Of a stretch of 64,000 nucleotides of DNA, positions 10,645-20,191 are shown one piece after another. The stretch spans positions 417,023 through 481,022 of the forward strand of contig JABCZI010000003.1 in the NCBI GenBank assembly GCA_013289765.1, written 5' to 3'. The DNA comes from Acidobacteriota bacterium. Its GTDB lineage: Bacteria; Acidobacteriota; Terriglobia; Terriglobales; Acidobacteriaceae. Each line of letters starts with the position of its first letter. The stretch's first letter is position 1. A program made the position numbers and the translations under genes. A model generated the notes under the pieces. That model did not search any database and was not told the origin of the DNA. It saw only the letters and a list, made by a program, of their open reading frames with translations.

Positions 10645-12300
10645 TTATGACTGCTTCGACTTACGGTAATACCTGATCAGGTTGTTGGTGGAACTGTCGT
10701 GGGCAAGCTGCGGTTCTGTTTCGCTCTCGAGTTCAGGGATGATGCGTTGCGCGAGGACTTTTCCCAGTTCGACGCCCCATTGGTCGAATGAATCGATATT
10801 CCAGATTGTGCCCTGGGTAAACACGGAGTGTTCGTACAGCGCAACTAGCTTCCCGAGAGTTTCCGGCGTGAGTTTGTCCGCCAGAATCGTATTCGACGGA
10901 CGGTTGCCTTCGAACACCCGGTGCGGAATGAGCCACTTCGGAGTGCCTTCCGCCTCGACTTGTGCCGGAGTCTTGCCAAAGGCCAGCGCTTCAGTCTGTG
11001 CGCAAACATTGGCAATCAGCATGTCGTGGTGGTGCCCCAGTGGATTGAGTGGCTTGGAAAAAGCGATGAAGTCGCAGGGAATGAGTCTCGTCCCTTGGTG
11101 AATCAGTTGGTAGAAAGAGTGTTGGCCGTTGGTTCCCGGCTCTCCCCAATAAATCGGACTCGTGTCATGCTTGACTTTTTTCCCGGCAAGCGTGACATGC
11201 TTGCCGTTGCTCTCCATCGTCAGTTGCTGAAGGTAGGCCGGAAAACGTTTCAGGTATTGTTCATAAGGCAAGACGGCGACCGTCTGCGACCCGAAGAAAT
11301 CGTTGTACCAGATCGCCAGAAGACCCATCAGCACCGGCAGATTTTGCTGGAAGGGAGCAGTGCGGAAGTGTTCGTCCATCTGATGGAAGCCGTTCAACAT
11401 CGCGTGAAACTTCTCCGGGCCGATCGCGACCATGGTGGACAGACCAATGGCAGAGTCCATCGAGTAGCGTCCGCCCACCCAGTCCCAGAACTCGAACATG
11501 TTGGCGGTATCGATCCCGAATTTCGCAACCTCGGACGCATTCGTCGAGACCGCGACAAAATGCTTCGCCACCGACTTTTCGTCCCCGCCTAGTCCAGCGA
11601 GAGACCACTCGCGAGCCGTGTGAGCGTTGGTCATCGTTTCCAGGGTTGTGAAGGTTTTCGAAGAGATGATGAAAAGTGTTTCCGACGGAACGAGGTCACG
11701 GACCGCCTCGGCGAAATCGGTGCCATCAATGTTGGAAATGAAGCGGAACGTGATGGCTCGATCGCTGTAGTGCTTCAGAGCCTCGTAGGCCATGACCGGA
11801 CCCAGGTCGGAGCCGCCGATGCCGACGTTAATCACGTTACGAATGCGCTTGCCGGTGTGTCCCTTCCATTCACCGCTTCGCACGCGGTTGGAAAAATCCG
11901 CCATCCGGTCGAGCACCGCATGGACTTCAGGCACCACATTCTTTCCATCGACGACAATGGAAGTGCCTTGCGGCGCACGCAGGGCAACGTGCAATACTGC
12001 GCGCTTCTCGGTGATGTTGATTTTCTCGCCGTGGAACATGGCATCGATTCGTGCTCTCAGGCCAGACTCTTCCGCCAGTTGAAGAAGGAGACGCATCGTT
12101 TCATCGGTGACGCGGTTCTTGGAGTAATCCAGATAAACACCAACGGCCTCGACAGCCAAACGCTCACCGCGCTCCGGATCATCCGCAAAAAGCTGCCGCA
12201 GATGCAGCTTTGAAACCGTTTTGTAATGTGACGCCAGTGCGCTCCACGCTGTCTGACTAGTCCTCGGCGGCTTCGTCAGTGGTTGGACCTGTGCTGCCAT
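10645..12300 (-). CDS. pgi: Glucose-6-phosphate isomerase
   Basis: A 551-aa Pgi of the long bacterial/eukaryotic type. It contains [16 protein letters not shown], the phosphate loop [26 protein letters not shown] and the catalytic His region [10 protein letters not shown]. It interconverts glucose-6-phosphate and fructose-6-phosphate and connects the operon to glycolysis. Two in-frame ATGs exist. The one at 12300 lies 7 nt after GGAG and is preferred over 12306. It is the first gene of the minus-strand operon, so the promoter should lie in 12301-12790. Confidence 0.95.
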   Translation of the reverse strand: MAAQVQPLTKPPRTSQTAWSALASHYKTVSKLHLRQLFADDPERGERLAVEAVGVYLDYSKNRVTDETMRLLLQLAEESGLRARIDAMFHGEKINITEKRAVLHVALRAPQGTSIVVDGKNVVPEVHAVLDRMADFSNRVRSGEWKGHTGKRIRNVINVGIGGSDLGPVMAYEALKHYSDRAITFRFISNIDGTDFAEAVRDLVPSETLFIISSKTFTTLETMTNAHTAREWSLAGLGGDEKSVAKHFVAVSTNASEVAKFGIDTANMFEFWDWVGGRYSMDSAIGLSTMVAIGPEKFHAMLNGFHQMDEHFRTAPFQQNLPVLMGLLAIWYNDFFGSQTVAVLPYEQYLKRFPAYLQQLTMESNGKHVTLAGKKVKHDTSPIYWGEPGTNGQHSFYQLIHQGTRLIPCDFIAFSKPLNPLGHHHDMLIANVCAQTEALAFGKTPAQVEAEGTPKWLIPHRVFEGNRPSNTILADKLTPETLGKLVALYEHSVFTQGTIWNIDSFDQWGVELGKVLAQRIIPELESETEPQLAHDSSTNNLIRYYRKSKQS

Positions 12301-12790
12301 ATGCATACTCCTTTGGTATTCGCGCGTTTTATTCTCAAGAGCTTCACCCCTTTTGATTTAACTGACTGCCTTCAGGGTGCTGCTTTTGTTTAGCAAGGCT
12401 CTCTTAGAAGAGACCTGGCCACCACGGGAGGTTGCAGGTGAAGTGCCAGACGCGGAAGTGGATTTCGCGCCTGAATTTCACTTTCCTCAGGCGATGCTAC
12501 GAAACCATTCGGCAGATTCTGCTCTGTCGCTTGAGGGGAGACCTGCACCACCGGCATTTGGGGCATGCATCCTCAGTGGTGCACCGCGTGCGGGCTCCCG
12601 AGATTTGGCACACTTGACCATGGAAAATAAATACGAACAGTGACAAGATTGACATGGCTCTCCTGTAGGAACTTAGCGAGTAGGAATTGTAGCGACCAAA
12701 TTCAAGTTCTGGTATCTAAAGGAGTCATCGGTGCACTGAAGAAGCTTGCGCGCTTGCCTCTCTGCCCGAAGGTTCGAAACGAGATCGAGA
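12301..12790. other. Divergent intergenic region between pgi and the signalling operon
   Basis: About 490 bp without a convincing gene. It must hold the promoters for both the minus-strand glycogen operon and the plus-strand operon starting at 12791. A TTGACA-like hexamer is visible near 12648 on the plus strand, but I could not pair it with a good -10 box. No clear operator or riboswitch was recognised. Confidence 0.4.
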
Positions 12791-14461
12791 ATGCCTAAAC
12801 CGATTCTACTGAGCGTAGATGACGACTCCGATGTGCTGCGGGCGATCGAGCGCGATCTGCGTTCGCAGTACGGCGCTGAATACCGGGTCATAGGAAGCGA
12901 TTCGCCCGAGGGCGCGCTCGATCTTCTAAAGCAGTTGAAGGTGCGCAATGACAGCGTGGCGCTGCTGCTCGCCGACCAACGCATGCCGCGCATGGACGGC
13001 GTGGAATTTTTGCAGCAGGCGATGGGAATCTTCCCGGGTGCGAAGCGGGCGCTGCTCACCGCCTACGCCGACACCGACGCTGCAATCAGCGCCATCAATC
13101 ACGCCAGCATCAATTATTTTTTCTTGAAGCCGTGGGACCCTCCCACCGAGCACTTATATCCGCAGTTAGATGATTTGCTCGATGACTGGCAGGCTTCGTT
13201 CCACCCCCCATTTCAGGGGATCAGAGTGCTAGGCACGCGCTGGTCGCCGCGATCCTACGAACTGCGCGACTTCCTGGCACGCAACCACGTTCCCTATCAG
13301 TGGATCGATGTCGAGTCTTCCGCCAATGATCCGGAGACTAAGCGCCTGCTCGAAGCTTTGGGTCCAGAGGCGGCCAATCTTCCGGTGGTTCTCTTCCCGG
13401 ACGGAACCAAACTTCTTGAAGGTGTACCAGCCGACGTCGCGCAAAAGGTCGGGCTACGGACTCGCGCCCAAACCAGTTTTTACGACCTGGCCATTGTGGG
13501 AGGAGGTCCGGCTGGTTTGGCTGCCGCCGTCTATAGCGCTTCGGAAGGTTTGCACACAGTAATGATTGAGCGGGAAGCCCCTGGCGGCCAGGCTGGCATG
13601 AGCTCACGCATTGAGAACTATCTCGGATTTCCCACCGGGCTCAGTGGTGGCGACCTGGCTCGCCGCGCCGTAGTGCAAGCGCAGCGTTTTGGAGTGGAGA
13701 TTCTCGCACCTCAGGAAGCTGTGGGCGTCAGAACGGAAGGGCCTTACCGAATTATCAAACTGGCAGATGGAAATGAAATCTCTTGCCATGCCTTGATGAT
13801 CGCCACAGGCGTCCAGTGGAGGCGACTGGACGCTCTGGGGGTCGACCGGCTGCAGGGTGCCGGGATCTATTATGGTGGCGGCGCAACCGAGGCGTTATCT
13901 TGCAAAGGCGAGATCGTCTATGTGGTGGGCGCCGCGAACTCGGCTGGTCAGGCGGCGATGAACTTCGCGAAGTTTGCCGAGCGCGTCGTAATTCTCGTGC
14001 GCGGCGAATCGCTTTCCAGCACCATGTCACAATACCTGATCGACCAGATTCAAGAGACGCCGAACATTCAGCTCTGGACGCATGCCAGCGTGGCCGAGGC
14101 GCATGGCGAAACTCGGCTGGAAGAGATTTCCGTACTTTGTTCCGATACCAACAAGATTGAACGCGTGCCGGCGAGTTCGATGTTTATTTTCATTGGGGCC
14201 TTGCCGAGGACCGGTTGGCTGGCGAACATCGTCGAACGGGACGAGCGCGGCTTCCTGTTAACTGGCCCCGATCTCATACGTGATGGGCAACGCCCCAAGG
14301 GATGGAGCCTTGACCGTGATCCGTTCTTGCTGGAAACGAATGTTGCCGGTATTTTTTCCGTGGGCGATGTGCGGCACGGTTCGATCAAGCGCGTGGCTTC
14401 GGGAGTCGGGGAAGGTTCGGTGGCGGTGCAGTTCATCCATCAATATCTAAGCAAGGTGTAA
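12791..14461 (+). CDS. Receiver - glutaredoxin-like - FAD oxidoreductase (thioredoxin reductase-like) fusion
   Basis: A 556-aa three-part protein. Residues 1-125 form a receiver with DDD at 10-12, phospho-acceptor D62 (LLLADQRMP), T90 and K113. Residues about 145-215 resemble a glutaredoxin/thioredoxin-fold segment (VLGTRWSPRS...) without a CxxC. Residues 232-556 are a thioredoxin-reductase-type flavoprotein with the FAD motif GGGPAGLAAAVYSA and a second GxGxxx-like motif (VVGAANSAGQAA). At the place of the usual redox CxxC it reads YYGGGATEAL, so dithiol transfer by the normal route is not possible. The next gene begins at the following base. I infer a redox or nucleotide sensor controlled by phosphorylation. 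Confidence 0.85.
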   Translation: MPKPILLSVDDDSDVLRAIERDLRSQYGAEYRVIGSDSPEGALDLLKQLKVRNDSVALLLADQRMPRMDGVEFLQQAMGIFPGAKRALLTAYADTDAAISAINHASINYFFLKPWDPPTEHLYPQLDDLLDDWQASFHPPFQGIRVLGTRWSPRSYELRDFLARNHVPYQWIDVESSANDPETKRLLEALGPEAANLPVVLFPDGTKLLEGVPADVAQKVGLRTRAQTSFYDLAIVGGGPAGLAAAVYSASEGLHTVMIEREAPGGQAGMSSRIENYLGFPTGLSGGDLARRAVVQAQRFGVEILAPQEAVGVRTEGPYRIIKLADGNEISCHALMIATGVQWRRLDALGVDRLQGAGIYYGGGATEALSCKGEIVYVVGAANSAGQAAMNFAKFAERVVILVRGESLSSTMSQYLIDQIQETPNIQLWTHASVAEAHGETRLEEISVLCSDTNKIERVPASSMFIFIGALPRTGWLANIVERDERGFLLTGPDLIRDGQRPKGWSLDRDPFLLETNVAGIFSVGDVRHGSIKRVASGVGEGSVAVQFIHQYLSKV

Positions 14462-15847
14462 ATGGTCGATAAAACTGAATTACGTCGCGTCACTGAATTC
14501 GCCGATTTGCCGGATGATCAACTGGATTGGTTTCTCAGTCAGTCGCAAGAGATGCATCTTAAAGCGGGTGAAATGTACTCGCGCCAGGGCGACCCAGCCG
14601 ACGCGATGTTTGTGATTCTTGAGGGGCACCTGCAAGGGCGGGGGGAACTCAATGGCGAAACCGTCGTCTTTGACCTGGAGCCGGGCGACGTTACCGGGGT
14701 CTTGCCATTTTCCAGAATGAAGCAGTTTACCGTGGGCCAGCGTGCCGAGACCGACAGCCGCGCCCTGCGATTTCCCGCCTCATTATTTCCAGACCTTATA
14801 CAGAGAATGCCGGAGCTGACCAAGCGTCTGGTGGGCCTTATGTCCGACCGCATCCGGGAAGTCACTCGCCTTGAACAACAGCGAGATCGTCTGGCTTCTC
14901 TCGGAAAGCTGTCGGCCGGCCTCGCGCACGAACTCAACAATCCTGCGTCCGCCGCGAAACGCGCTGCCAGCCAACTGCGCGAGATGATCAAGAAAATAAA
15001 AAGCGCGAGTCTCGAACTGGGAAAGCGCGATCTTACTCCGGGCCAAAAAACAGAGATCGAAAAACTGGAAGCTTTGTTCACGCAAAAAGATGTGGTTCCA
15101 CCTGATGCGCTCACCATCAGCGACCTGGAGGACCAGATCGATTCTCTGCTCCGCAGTCACGGGCAGAACGATCTCTGGCAATTGGCCGCTGACCTGGCGC
15201 GGCGGAATATTAAGCCGGAAATTTTGGAATCATTGTTTGCGAATCTGGATGCAGACGCCGCCAGAGCGGCCTTGGTTCGAATTGCGGCTTCCGTGGAGGT
15301 TGCCGTTCTATTGCACGAAATCGAGAGTAGCACGTCGCGAATATCGGACCTGGTGGGTGCGATCAAGGAATACACCTACATGGATCGTGCCAAGGTGCAG
15401 AACGTCGATGTCGTAAAGAGTCTGGAGACTACGCTTACGATTTTGAATCACAAACTGAAACAAGGAGTGGCGGTGCAGCGCGATTACCAGCGCGTTCCGC
15501 TGCTGGTAAATTCGTTTGGCAGCGAACTAAACCAGGTCTGGACCAACATTATCGATAACGCGATTGACGCCATGCGCGGAAAAGGCGACCTTCGCGTCCG
15601 TACCTACCGCGACGACGATTGCGTGGTCGTTGAGATTGCGGATAACGGTCCAGGAATTTCTCCCGAGGTGCAGCCTCACATCTTTGAGCCGTTTTTCACG
15701 ACCAAAGGAGTCGGAGAAGGCACCGGCCTCGGCCTGGACACCGTCCAGCGAATTGTGAAGAAGCACCGAGGAAATATTCAGGTCAATTCCAAACCCGGCG
15801 ACACGCGTTTTCAAGTCTGGCTGCCTTTAGCGGATGCCACGCGCTAA
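14462..15847 (+). CDS. Cyclic-nucleotide-binding-fold histidine kinase
   Basis: A 461-aa soluble kinase. Residues about 10-120 show a cNMP-binding/Crp-like beta-roll (R-Q-G-D-P-A-D-A-M-F-V-I-L-E-G). The dimerisation helix carries H156 in GLAHELNNPASA. A long linker follows, and residues about 340-461 hold the ATPase boxes: N (NIIDNAIDAM), G1 (DNGPGIS), F (EPFFTTK) and G2 (GTGLGL). No membrane segment is visible, so the input is cytoplasmic. Its ATG follows the stop of the receiver-oxidoreductase gene with no gap, so that receiver is the obvious phosphorylation partner. Confidence 0.9.
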   Translation: MVDKTELRRVTEFADLPDDQLDWFLSQSQEMHLKAGEMYSRQGDPADAMFVILEGHLQGRGELNGETVVFDLEPGDVTGVLPFSRMKQFTVGQRAETDSRALRFPASLFPDLIQRMPELTKRLVGLMSDRIREVTRLEQQRDRLASLGKLSAGLAHELNNPASAAKRAASQLREMIKKIKSASLELGKRDLTPGQKTEIEKLEALFTQKDVVPPDALTISDLEDQIDSLLRSHGQNDLWQLAADLARRNIKPEILESLFANLDADAARAALVRIAASVEVAVLLHEIESSTSRISDLVGAIKEYTYMDRAKVQNVDVVKSLETTLTILNHKLKQGVAVQRDYQRVPLLVNSFGSELNQVWTNIIDNAIDAMRGKGDLRVRTYRDDDCVVVEIADNGPGISPEVQPHIFEPFFTTKGVGEGTGLGLDTVQRIVKKHRGNIQVNSKPGDTRFQVWLPLADATR

Positions 15848-15937
15848 TATAGAGTTCGGAAATCGCATGATTGTTTCAGGCTGATTCGCTGACGATGAAG
15901 CCCAACCGTTGTGCAGCCAGCGCGAGGAGTGTGATGG

Positions 15938-16531
15938 ATGTTTGAAAGTATTCTGTGCGAAGTAACCGAATACGATCCGGGCGTTCTTGAGCCGCTGATT
16001 GGGCTCGCTGTCGAAATTGCCCGCGAGGGTCGGGAGGGGAAACGCGTTGGTACTCTGTTCACGCTCGGAGATGAGGCTGCCGTGCTCGCCAGGTCCCGCC
16101 CACTGATTTTGGATCCGTTGATGGGACATCCTGAGTCTTCGCGCCACATCACCAACCTCAATCTCCGCGGAACCATTAAAGAATTGTCGCAACTGGACGG
16201 CGGCTTTGTGGTGAGTCACGACGGAATTGTCCTTTCCGCATGCCGTTATCTTGACGCTGTAGCCGCTCAGGTGGAGGTCCCACTCGGGCTCGGTAGCCGT
16301 CACATTGCCGCCGCCAACATGAGCGCGGTGACCAAGGCCGTGGGCATCGTCGTTTCTGAGAGCTCGGTGGTTCGGCTTTTTTGTCACGGGCACCTGGTCG
16401 GCGAAATTATTCCCGAGCTTTGGATGACGGATCACGCGGCCCACCTTCGCGGTTCGACCAAAAGGGAACAAATAGGCGAACTGACGGTGCTGACCCCAAA
16501 CCGCCTGCAGGCTGCCGTAAAGGGAGACTAG
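15938..16531 (+). CDS. Diadenylate cyclase (DAC/DisA_N)-like protein
   Basis: The 197-aa protein matches the DAC fold that makes c-di-AMP from ATP. The first half has LDGGFVVSHDG at about 105-115, in the position of the catalytic DGA motif. It continues to L-G-L-G-S-R-H-I-A-A-A-N-M-S at about 135-150, the counterpart of GTRHRAA, and then GIVVSESS. Two motif positions differ from the consensus (DGI for DGA, RHI for RHR), so activity is uncertain. GAGGAG lies 8 nt before ATG 15938. It is 90 bp downstream of the kinase and 23 bp upstream of the next small gene. Confidence 0.75.
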   Translation: MFESILCEVTEYDPGVLEPLIGLAVEIAREGREGKRVGTLFTLGDEAAVLARSRPLILDPLMGHPESSRHITNLNLRGTIKELSQLDGGFVVSHDGIVLSACRYLDAVAAQVEVPLGLGSRHIAAANMSAVTKAVGIVVSESSVVRLFCHGHLVGEIIPELWMTDHAAHLRGSTKREQIGELTVLTPNRLQAAVKGD

Positions 16532-16554
16532 AGCTCGATATACGGAAGACATTC

Positions 16555-16842
16555 ATGACAACGCTGGGGGAATTCCGATATGAAGTCTGTGGAATCGTGA
16601 CCAGCAATCCTATCCGCTGGTTCGCGATTCGATGCGGAGATTCCGAGCTGACCGTGCACCTGTGGAATTCTGAAAGCGCCAATGCCGCCGGAGCCCGCCG
16701 TTACAGCGGTGAAGACATGCCGAGGTTTACAGTCAGCCGATGGTTTGACTCAGTGTGCGCGCCGCCGAAGCCCAGTTTCACCCAGCACCTCAGCTCGGTT
16801 GTTTCGCAAGCTCGCGGGTTCCAGGAAGGCCATGAACGATAA
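16555..16842 (+). CDS. Conserved-looking 95-aa hypothetical protein
   Basis: The frame is open further upstream, but the likely start is ATG 16555 (MTTLGEFRYEVCGIV), 23 bp after the diadenylate-cyclase-like gene. The product is small and soluble with no signal peptide, membrane segment or recognised domain. Its stop lies 11 nt inside the following protease gene, so it is part of the same operon and probably translationally coupled. Function unknown. Confidence 0.6.
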   Translation: MTTLGEFRYEVCGIVTSNPIRWFAIRCGDSELTVHLWNSESANAAGARRYSGEDMPRFTVSRWFDSVCAPPKPSFTQHLSSVVSQARGFQEGHER

Positions 16843-18505
16843 AGCCGAGAAAGTCTTGGTGGTCGAGTCCGACGACGGTCTCAGAGAACACATCGTCGCG
16901 GTTCTGAGGGATGCGGGATATGGGGTCTCGACCGACAGCCGCGAAGGAATGAAGGCAGTTGTCGCCTTCGACCCCGGCATCGTTGTCCTGGGTGCTGATC
17001 CACCCCAGCTCGATTGCTGTGACCTTCTCTCTGAGATCAAAGGTTCCGAGCAGACACGCAACATACGGGTTGTGATGCTATCTCCGGGAGGGTCAGGCGA
17101 GCGCACTCGAGGGCTCGATCTCGGGGCCGACGATGTAATTTCCCTACCCTTTGACTCGCACGAATTGCTGTCGCGGGTGCGCTCGCAACTACGAAATAAA
17201 TCCATTGCCGACGAGTTTAGCGAGCGGTTGCGCCTTGCCGAGGAAAACCGAAACGGCACCCAGCAGGTGCTAACGGCTGTCAACCAAGAACGACGCGCGC
17301 TCCGAGTTGGCGGCTTGGTGACGGCTGCCGTGCTTATCGTTGCTGCCGTCGTCTTCGTCTTCTTCTATCGTCGAACTCAGGAACAGAATACCCGAGTCTT
17401 CGCAGCGATCACTCGATTGCAAAGTGGTGTCCTGACCCAAGAACAGTTGATAGAGCGTTCGCGTCGGGCCCTGGAAGAGGCGGAACACCGTCCTTCCCTG
17501 GCGAGCGATCCACAGAAACTCCAGCTTCAGAAGAAGAGCGAGGATCTGAGATCGCAAATTGCAAACAGCGACCCGAAAAACGCTTCTGCTTTGCAAAATC
17601 AATTAACCGCAGTAGAGGGCCGCCTTCAGAAACTCGAGACCGAGGGCAAGTTTGCGCAGACAATCATCCAGTCGTACGAGCCGAGTGTCTGCCTCATTCA
17701 TGTTGTGCTGGCCTTCCGCGACCACACGACCGGGTTGCGATTGCACTACGCTGGGATGACAGCCAGTGGCGAGCCAACGACCGACGAACACAATAACCCA
17801 CTGGTGGGTGTCACTGGGAACGGTCCGGAGGTACACCTGGATGTTTTTGGCACTGGGTTTCTCGCCTCTGCCAGCGGACAAATTCTGACGAACCATCACG
17901 TGGCCGAACCCTGGTGGCAGAATAATGATTTGAAGGAAATAGTCGATCAAGGACTTGAGCCAGTGGTTGCCGAGATGACTGCGTATTTCCCCGGCGTTCC
18001 TCGCGGCATTGCCATCAGTACCGAGAAGATTTCCTCTTCAGCAGACGTTGCGGTTGTGAAAGGGAATGTTTCAGAGCTCAGAATTAGAAAGATAGCCCTT
18101 GCCGATGACCGGGGTTCAACCGTGAGTGGAGGCGCCGTTGTGCTGCTCGGTTATCCCACTGCTCTTGACGGAATTCTGGCTCGGACGGGGGCAGAGACTC
18201 TGCAGTCCATCGCGACTGCATCCAAGGGTGATCCGAAGCAGGTCGTGGAAGAACTCGCCCGCCGCAACCTGATCAGGCCGATCACTACCCAAGGCCACAT
18301 CGGCGACGTACTGCCCGACAAGATTGTCTATGATGCCCAAACCACGTCCGGCGGATCAGGCGGTCCTCTTTTCAACAACGAGGGGAAAGTTATAGGAATT
18401 AATTTTGCAATGGTGCGTGAATTTGGCGGATCGAATTTCGCAATTCCTGTCGGCTATGGAAGGTCACTCTTGAACCTTGCGGCGACACCTCTGGGAAAAC
18501 CGTGA
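16832..18505 (+). CDS. Membrane-anchored pseudo-receiver / trypsin-like serine protease
   Basis: 557 aa. Residues 1-120 have the receiver fold, but the phospho-Asp position reads VVLGADPP (G54) and the Lys position reads S-L-P-F, so it looks unphosphorylatable. A transmembrane helix spans about 160-179. A coiled coil follows (about 205-280), then a trypsin-like domain with a plausible triad of H356 (TNHHVAEP), D405 (SADVAVVKG) and S509 (SGGSGGPLF). The topology puts the receiver in the cytoplasm and the protease in the periplasm. The start ATG 16832 overlaps the 95-aa gene. It closes the signalling operon and is its likely output. Confidence 0.82.
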   Translation: MNDKAEKVLVVESDDGLREHIVAVLRDAGYGVSTDSREGMKAVVAFDPGIVVLGADPPQLDCCDLLSEIKGSEQTRNIRVVMLSPGGSGERTRGLDLGADDVISLPFDSHELLSRVRSQLRNKSIADEFSERLRLAEENRNGTQQVLTAVNQERRALRVGGLVTAAVLIVAAVVFVFFYRRTQEQNTRVFAAITRLQSGVLTQEQLIERSRRALEEAEHRPSLASDPQKLQLQKKSEDLRSQIANSDPKNASALQNQLTAVEGRLQKLETEGKFAQTIIQSYEPSVCLIHVVLAFRDHTTGLRLHYAGMTASGEPTTDEHNNPLVGVTGNGPEVHLDVFGTGFLASASGQILTNHHVAEPWWQNNDLKEIVDQGLEPVVAEMTAYFPGVPRGIAISTEKISSSADVAVVKGNVSELRIRKIALADDRGSTVSGGAVVLLGYPTALDGILARTGAETLQSIATASKGDPKQVVEELARRNLIRPITTQGHIGDVLPDKIVYDAQTTSGGSGGPLFNNEGKVIGINFAMVREFGGSNFAIPVGYGRSLLNLAATPLGKP

Positions 18506-18866
18506 AGCTTGCTAGTTCTCACGATCACCTCGAGGTCCAGGTTGACGACACGGTACAGCAGGTAATGACGGCTTCGACCCTGGACTGTCGTTGACACTGT
18601 CTAGACAATTTCGACACTTCAACACCAGCCGCGAGTCATCTCTCCAAAAAGACCTCTACATTTCAGCCAGTTAGAAGCAGAACCTTTCTTGATGCCCCTG
18701 GCATACTAGTTGCCCTTTGCTGAGTTGGAGAGGCGTCACAAGCATGACTCCCCAAGTCATTCAGGCCGCAGACAGGAACCTCCAAACCAGACGCAAGCAT
18801 CGCATTGAGTTTTTCCGTCGATCACTCACTCTAGTACCAGGAGATCGAGACGGTCGATATAGGTTC
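18506..18866. other. Intergenic region before the PagL-like gene
   Basis: About 360 bp with no convincing gene apart from a possible N-terminal extension of the next gene. A perfect 10-bp palindrome TGTCTAGACA lies at 18598-18607 within a TTGACAC-rich stretch. It could be an operator or promoter part, but the evidence is weak. Confidence 0.35.
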
Positions 18867-19460
18867 GTGAATCGAGTATTGGTCCTATCCGCCGCGATTT
18901 TCATTGGAATGTTCCTCATCACATCTGCGTCCGCACAAGAACAGCGGCATGCCCATAGCGAATACACGTATTGGTTCGATGGTGCATTTGAAAACGGCCA
19001 TGCTTTCTCCAGCACGGTCGGTGGAAGAAATTATCAGTTCGAAAGCCGCTACGAACGGCTTATGTACCGGAAGGAACCGTTCGCGGTGCGTTGGGTTTTC
19101 GATGTGGTTCCTGCAGCGCTGGTTGGCGACCCTCACACTCACAATGGTCACCGCGCGTATGCCTACGGGGTGGGAGGCAGTCCTATCGGGGCACAAGTAA
19201 ACTACGTGCACTTCCGCCGGGTCGAACCTTTTCTCACAAGTGGGGGCGGCTTCCTATATTTCAACCATCGGATGTTTGGTGCCACTCAATTCAACTTTAC
19301 CGCTCAACTGGCAGGTGGTGTGCAGTTGTTCACGTCCAGTCGCCGTACCGCGATTGATATCGGATACAAGTACCACCATATTTCCAATGCGAATCTAGGC
19401 AATCAAAATCCGGGCCTGGACTCACACATGTTGTTCATCGGGTTATCTTTGTTTCGGTGA
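18867..19460 (+). CDS. PagL-like lipid A 3-O-deacylase (acyloxyacyl hydrolase)
   Basis: From the GTG at 18867 the product is 197 aa. It starts with a signal peptide (N-R-V-L-V-L-S-A-A-I-F ... S-A-S-A-Q), followed by alternating beta-strand segments typical of an eight-stranded outer-membrane barrel. Near the C-terminus YKYHHISNANLGNQNPG matches the PagL active-site region (H-x-S-N ... N-P-G). It would remove the 3-position acyl chain from lipid A in the outer membrane. Starts at 18744 (ATG) or 18717 would add a long non-signal-like tail, so I prefer 18867. No operon partner is visible. Confidence 0.75.
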   Translation: MNRVLVLSAAIFIGMFLITSASAQEQRHAHSEYTYWFDGAFENGHAFSSTVGGRNYQFESRYERLMYRKEPFAVRWVFDVVPAALVGDPHTHNGHRAYAYGVGGSPIGAQVNYVHFRRVEPFLTSGGGFLYFNHRMFGATQFNFTAQLAGGVQLFTSSRRTAIDIGYKYHHISNANLGNQNPGLDSHMLFIGLSLFR

Positions 19461-19558
19461 AGTTGGTAGAAGCATACCGGGATCGATGTGCAAGCGAGGG
19501 AGGATCCCTGGCTGCGCTGGAGATCATAAGCGTTTCTCGCCTATATAGCTTTGCTCTC

Positions 19559-19735
19559 TTATGCAGCGACGTTTGACGAGTTACATTGCCTTCGGTGCAA
19601 TTTTTCGTGTTCGACCAATTCCTCAATTGAGCGCACCAGAATCGAAAAACCACAGGCAGCGCACTTTGATTGGAGGAAGAAGACTTGATTCTGGACGACG
19701 GGATTCCGAATAAAGTCGAAATCTCTGAATTCCAT
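19559..19735 (-). CDS. Small putative zinc-finger-like protein
   Basis: A 58-aa product starting MEFRDFDFIRNP. The C-terminal half contains C-A-A-C-G-F, then E-H-E-K-L-H and a final C, a C-x2-C ... H-x4-H/C pattern that could bind a metal. The open frame reaches 19825, but the internal ATG at 19735 gives the most protein-like product. It is convergent with the PagL-like gene. I do not recognise a named family. Confidence 0.45.
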   Translation of the reverse strand: MEFRDFDFIRNPVVQNQVFFLQSKCAACGFSILVRSIEELVEHEKLHRRQCNSSNVAA

Positions 19736-20191
19736 AACGGCGTTCCCTTTGACCGAACTGTTTTTGGCGCAACCAAGGCCACTCCACCATCTGCCTCCGC
19801 CACGTAGTTCGCTTACGCAATACACTTGCCAAAATAAGTGGTAGCGGGATTCGTTTCGCTCTGCACTTTTCTCAAGCGATTAGCTTTCTGCTGCCATTTA
19901 TTGCCACGTTTAGGCTGTTCGAGTATTGACTTTTTCTCGACACTTTCGAACTCTTTGACAGCTCTCTTGCTGCACTATCTCAAAACTTCCTTCAATTGCC
20001 GTGACTTAGCTTCGTGTCGGTTTGGTATGCGATTTGCTTTTGTAGAAGAGTGCAATCGCGTGACTGACGTGCCTGAATCGACAAGGCGACTCTTGGGTCA
20101 CATTTCCCCCCAACCGAGCAGCGTCCCGAATCAGGCGCGCCAGTGACGCGATTGAAGCGGAAGTCAAGTGACCACGATTGGGGGGAAAGAG
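19736..20191. other. Intergenic region upstream of the RND operon
   Basis: About 455 bp. No coding frame here is convincing. The promoter of the efflux operon should be here. No TetR- or MarR-type gene and no clear palindromic operator were found next to it. Confidence 0.35.

Noticed and set aside
10921..11592. 223-codon plus-strand open frame inside pgi
   Set aside because: Antisense shadow of a conserved enzyme gene; composition follows pgi codon bias.
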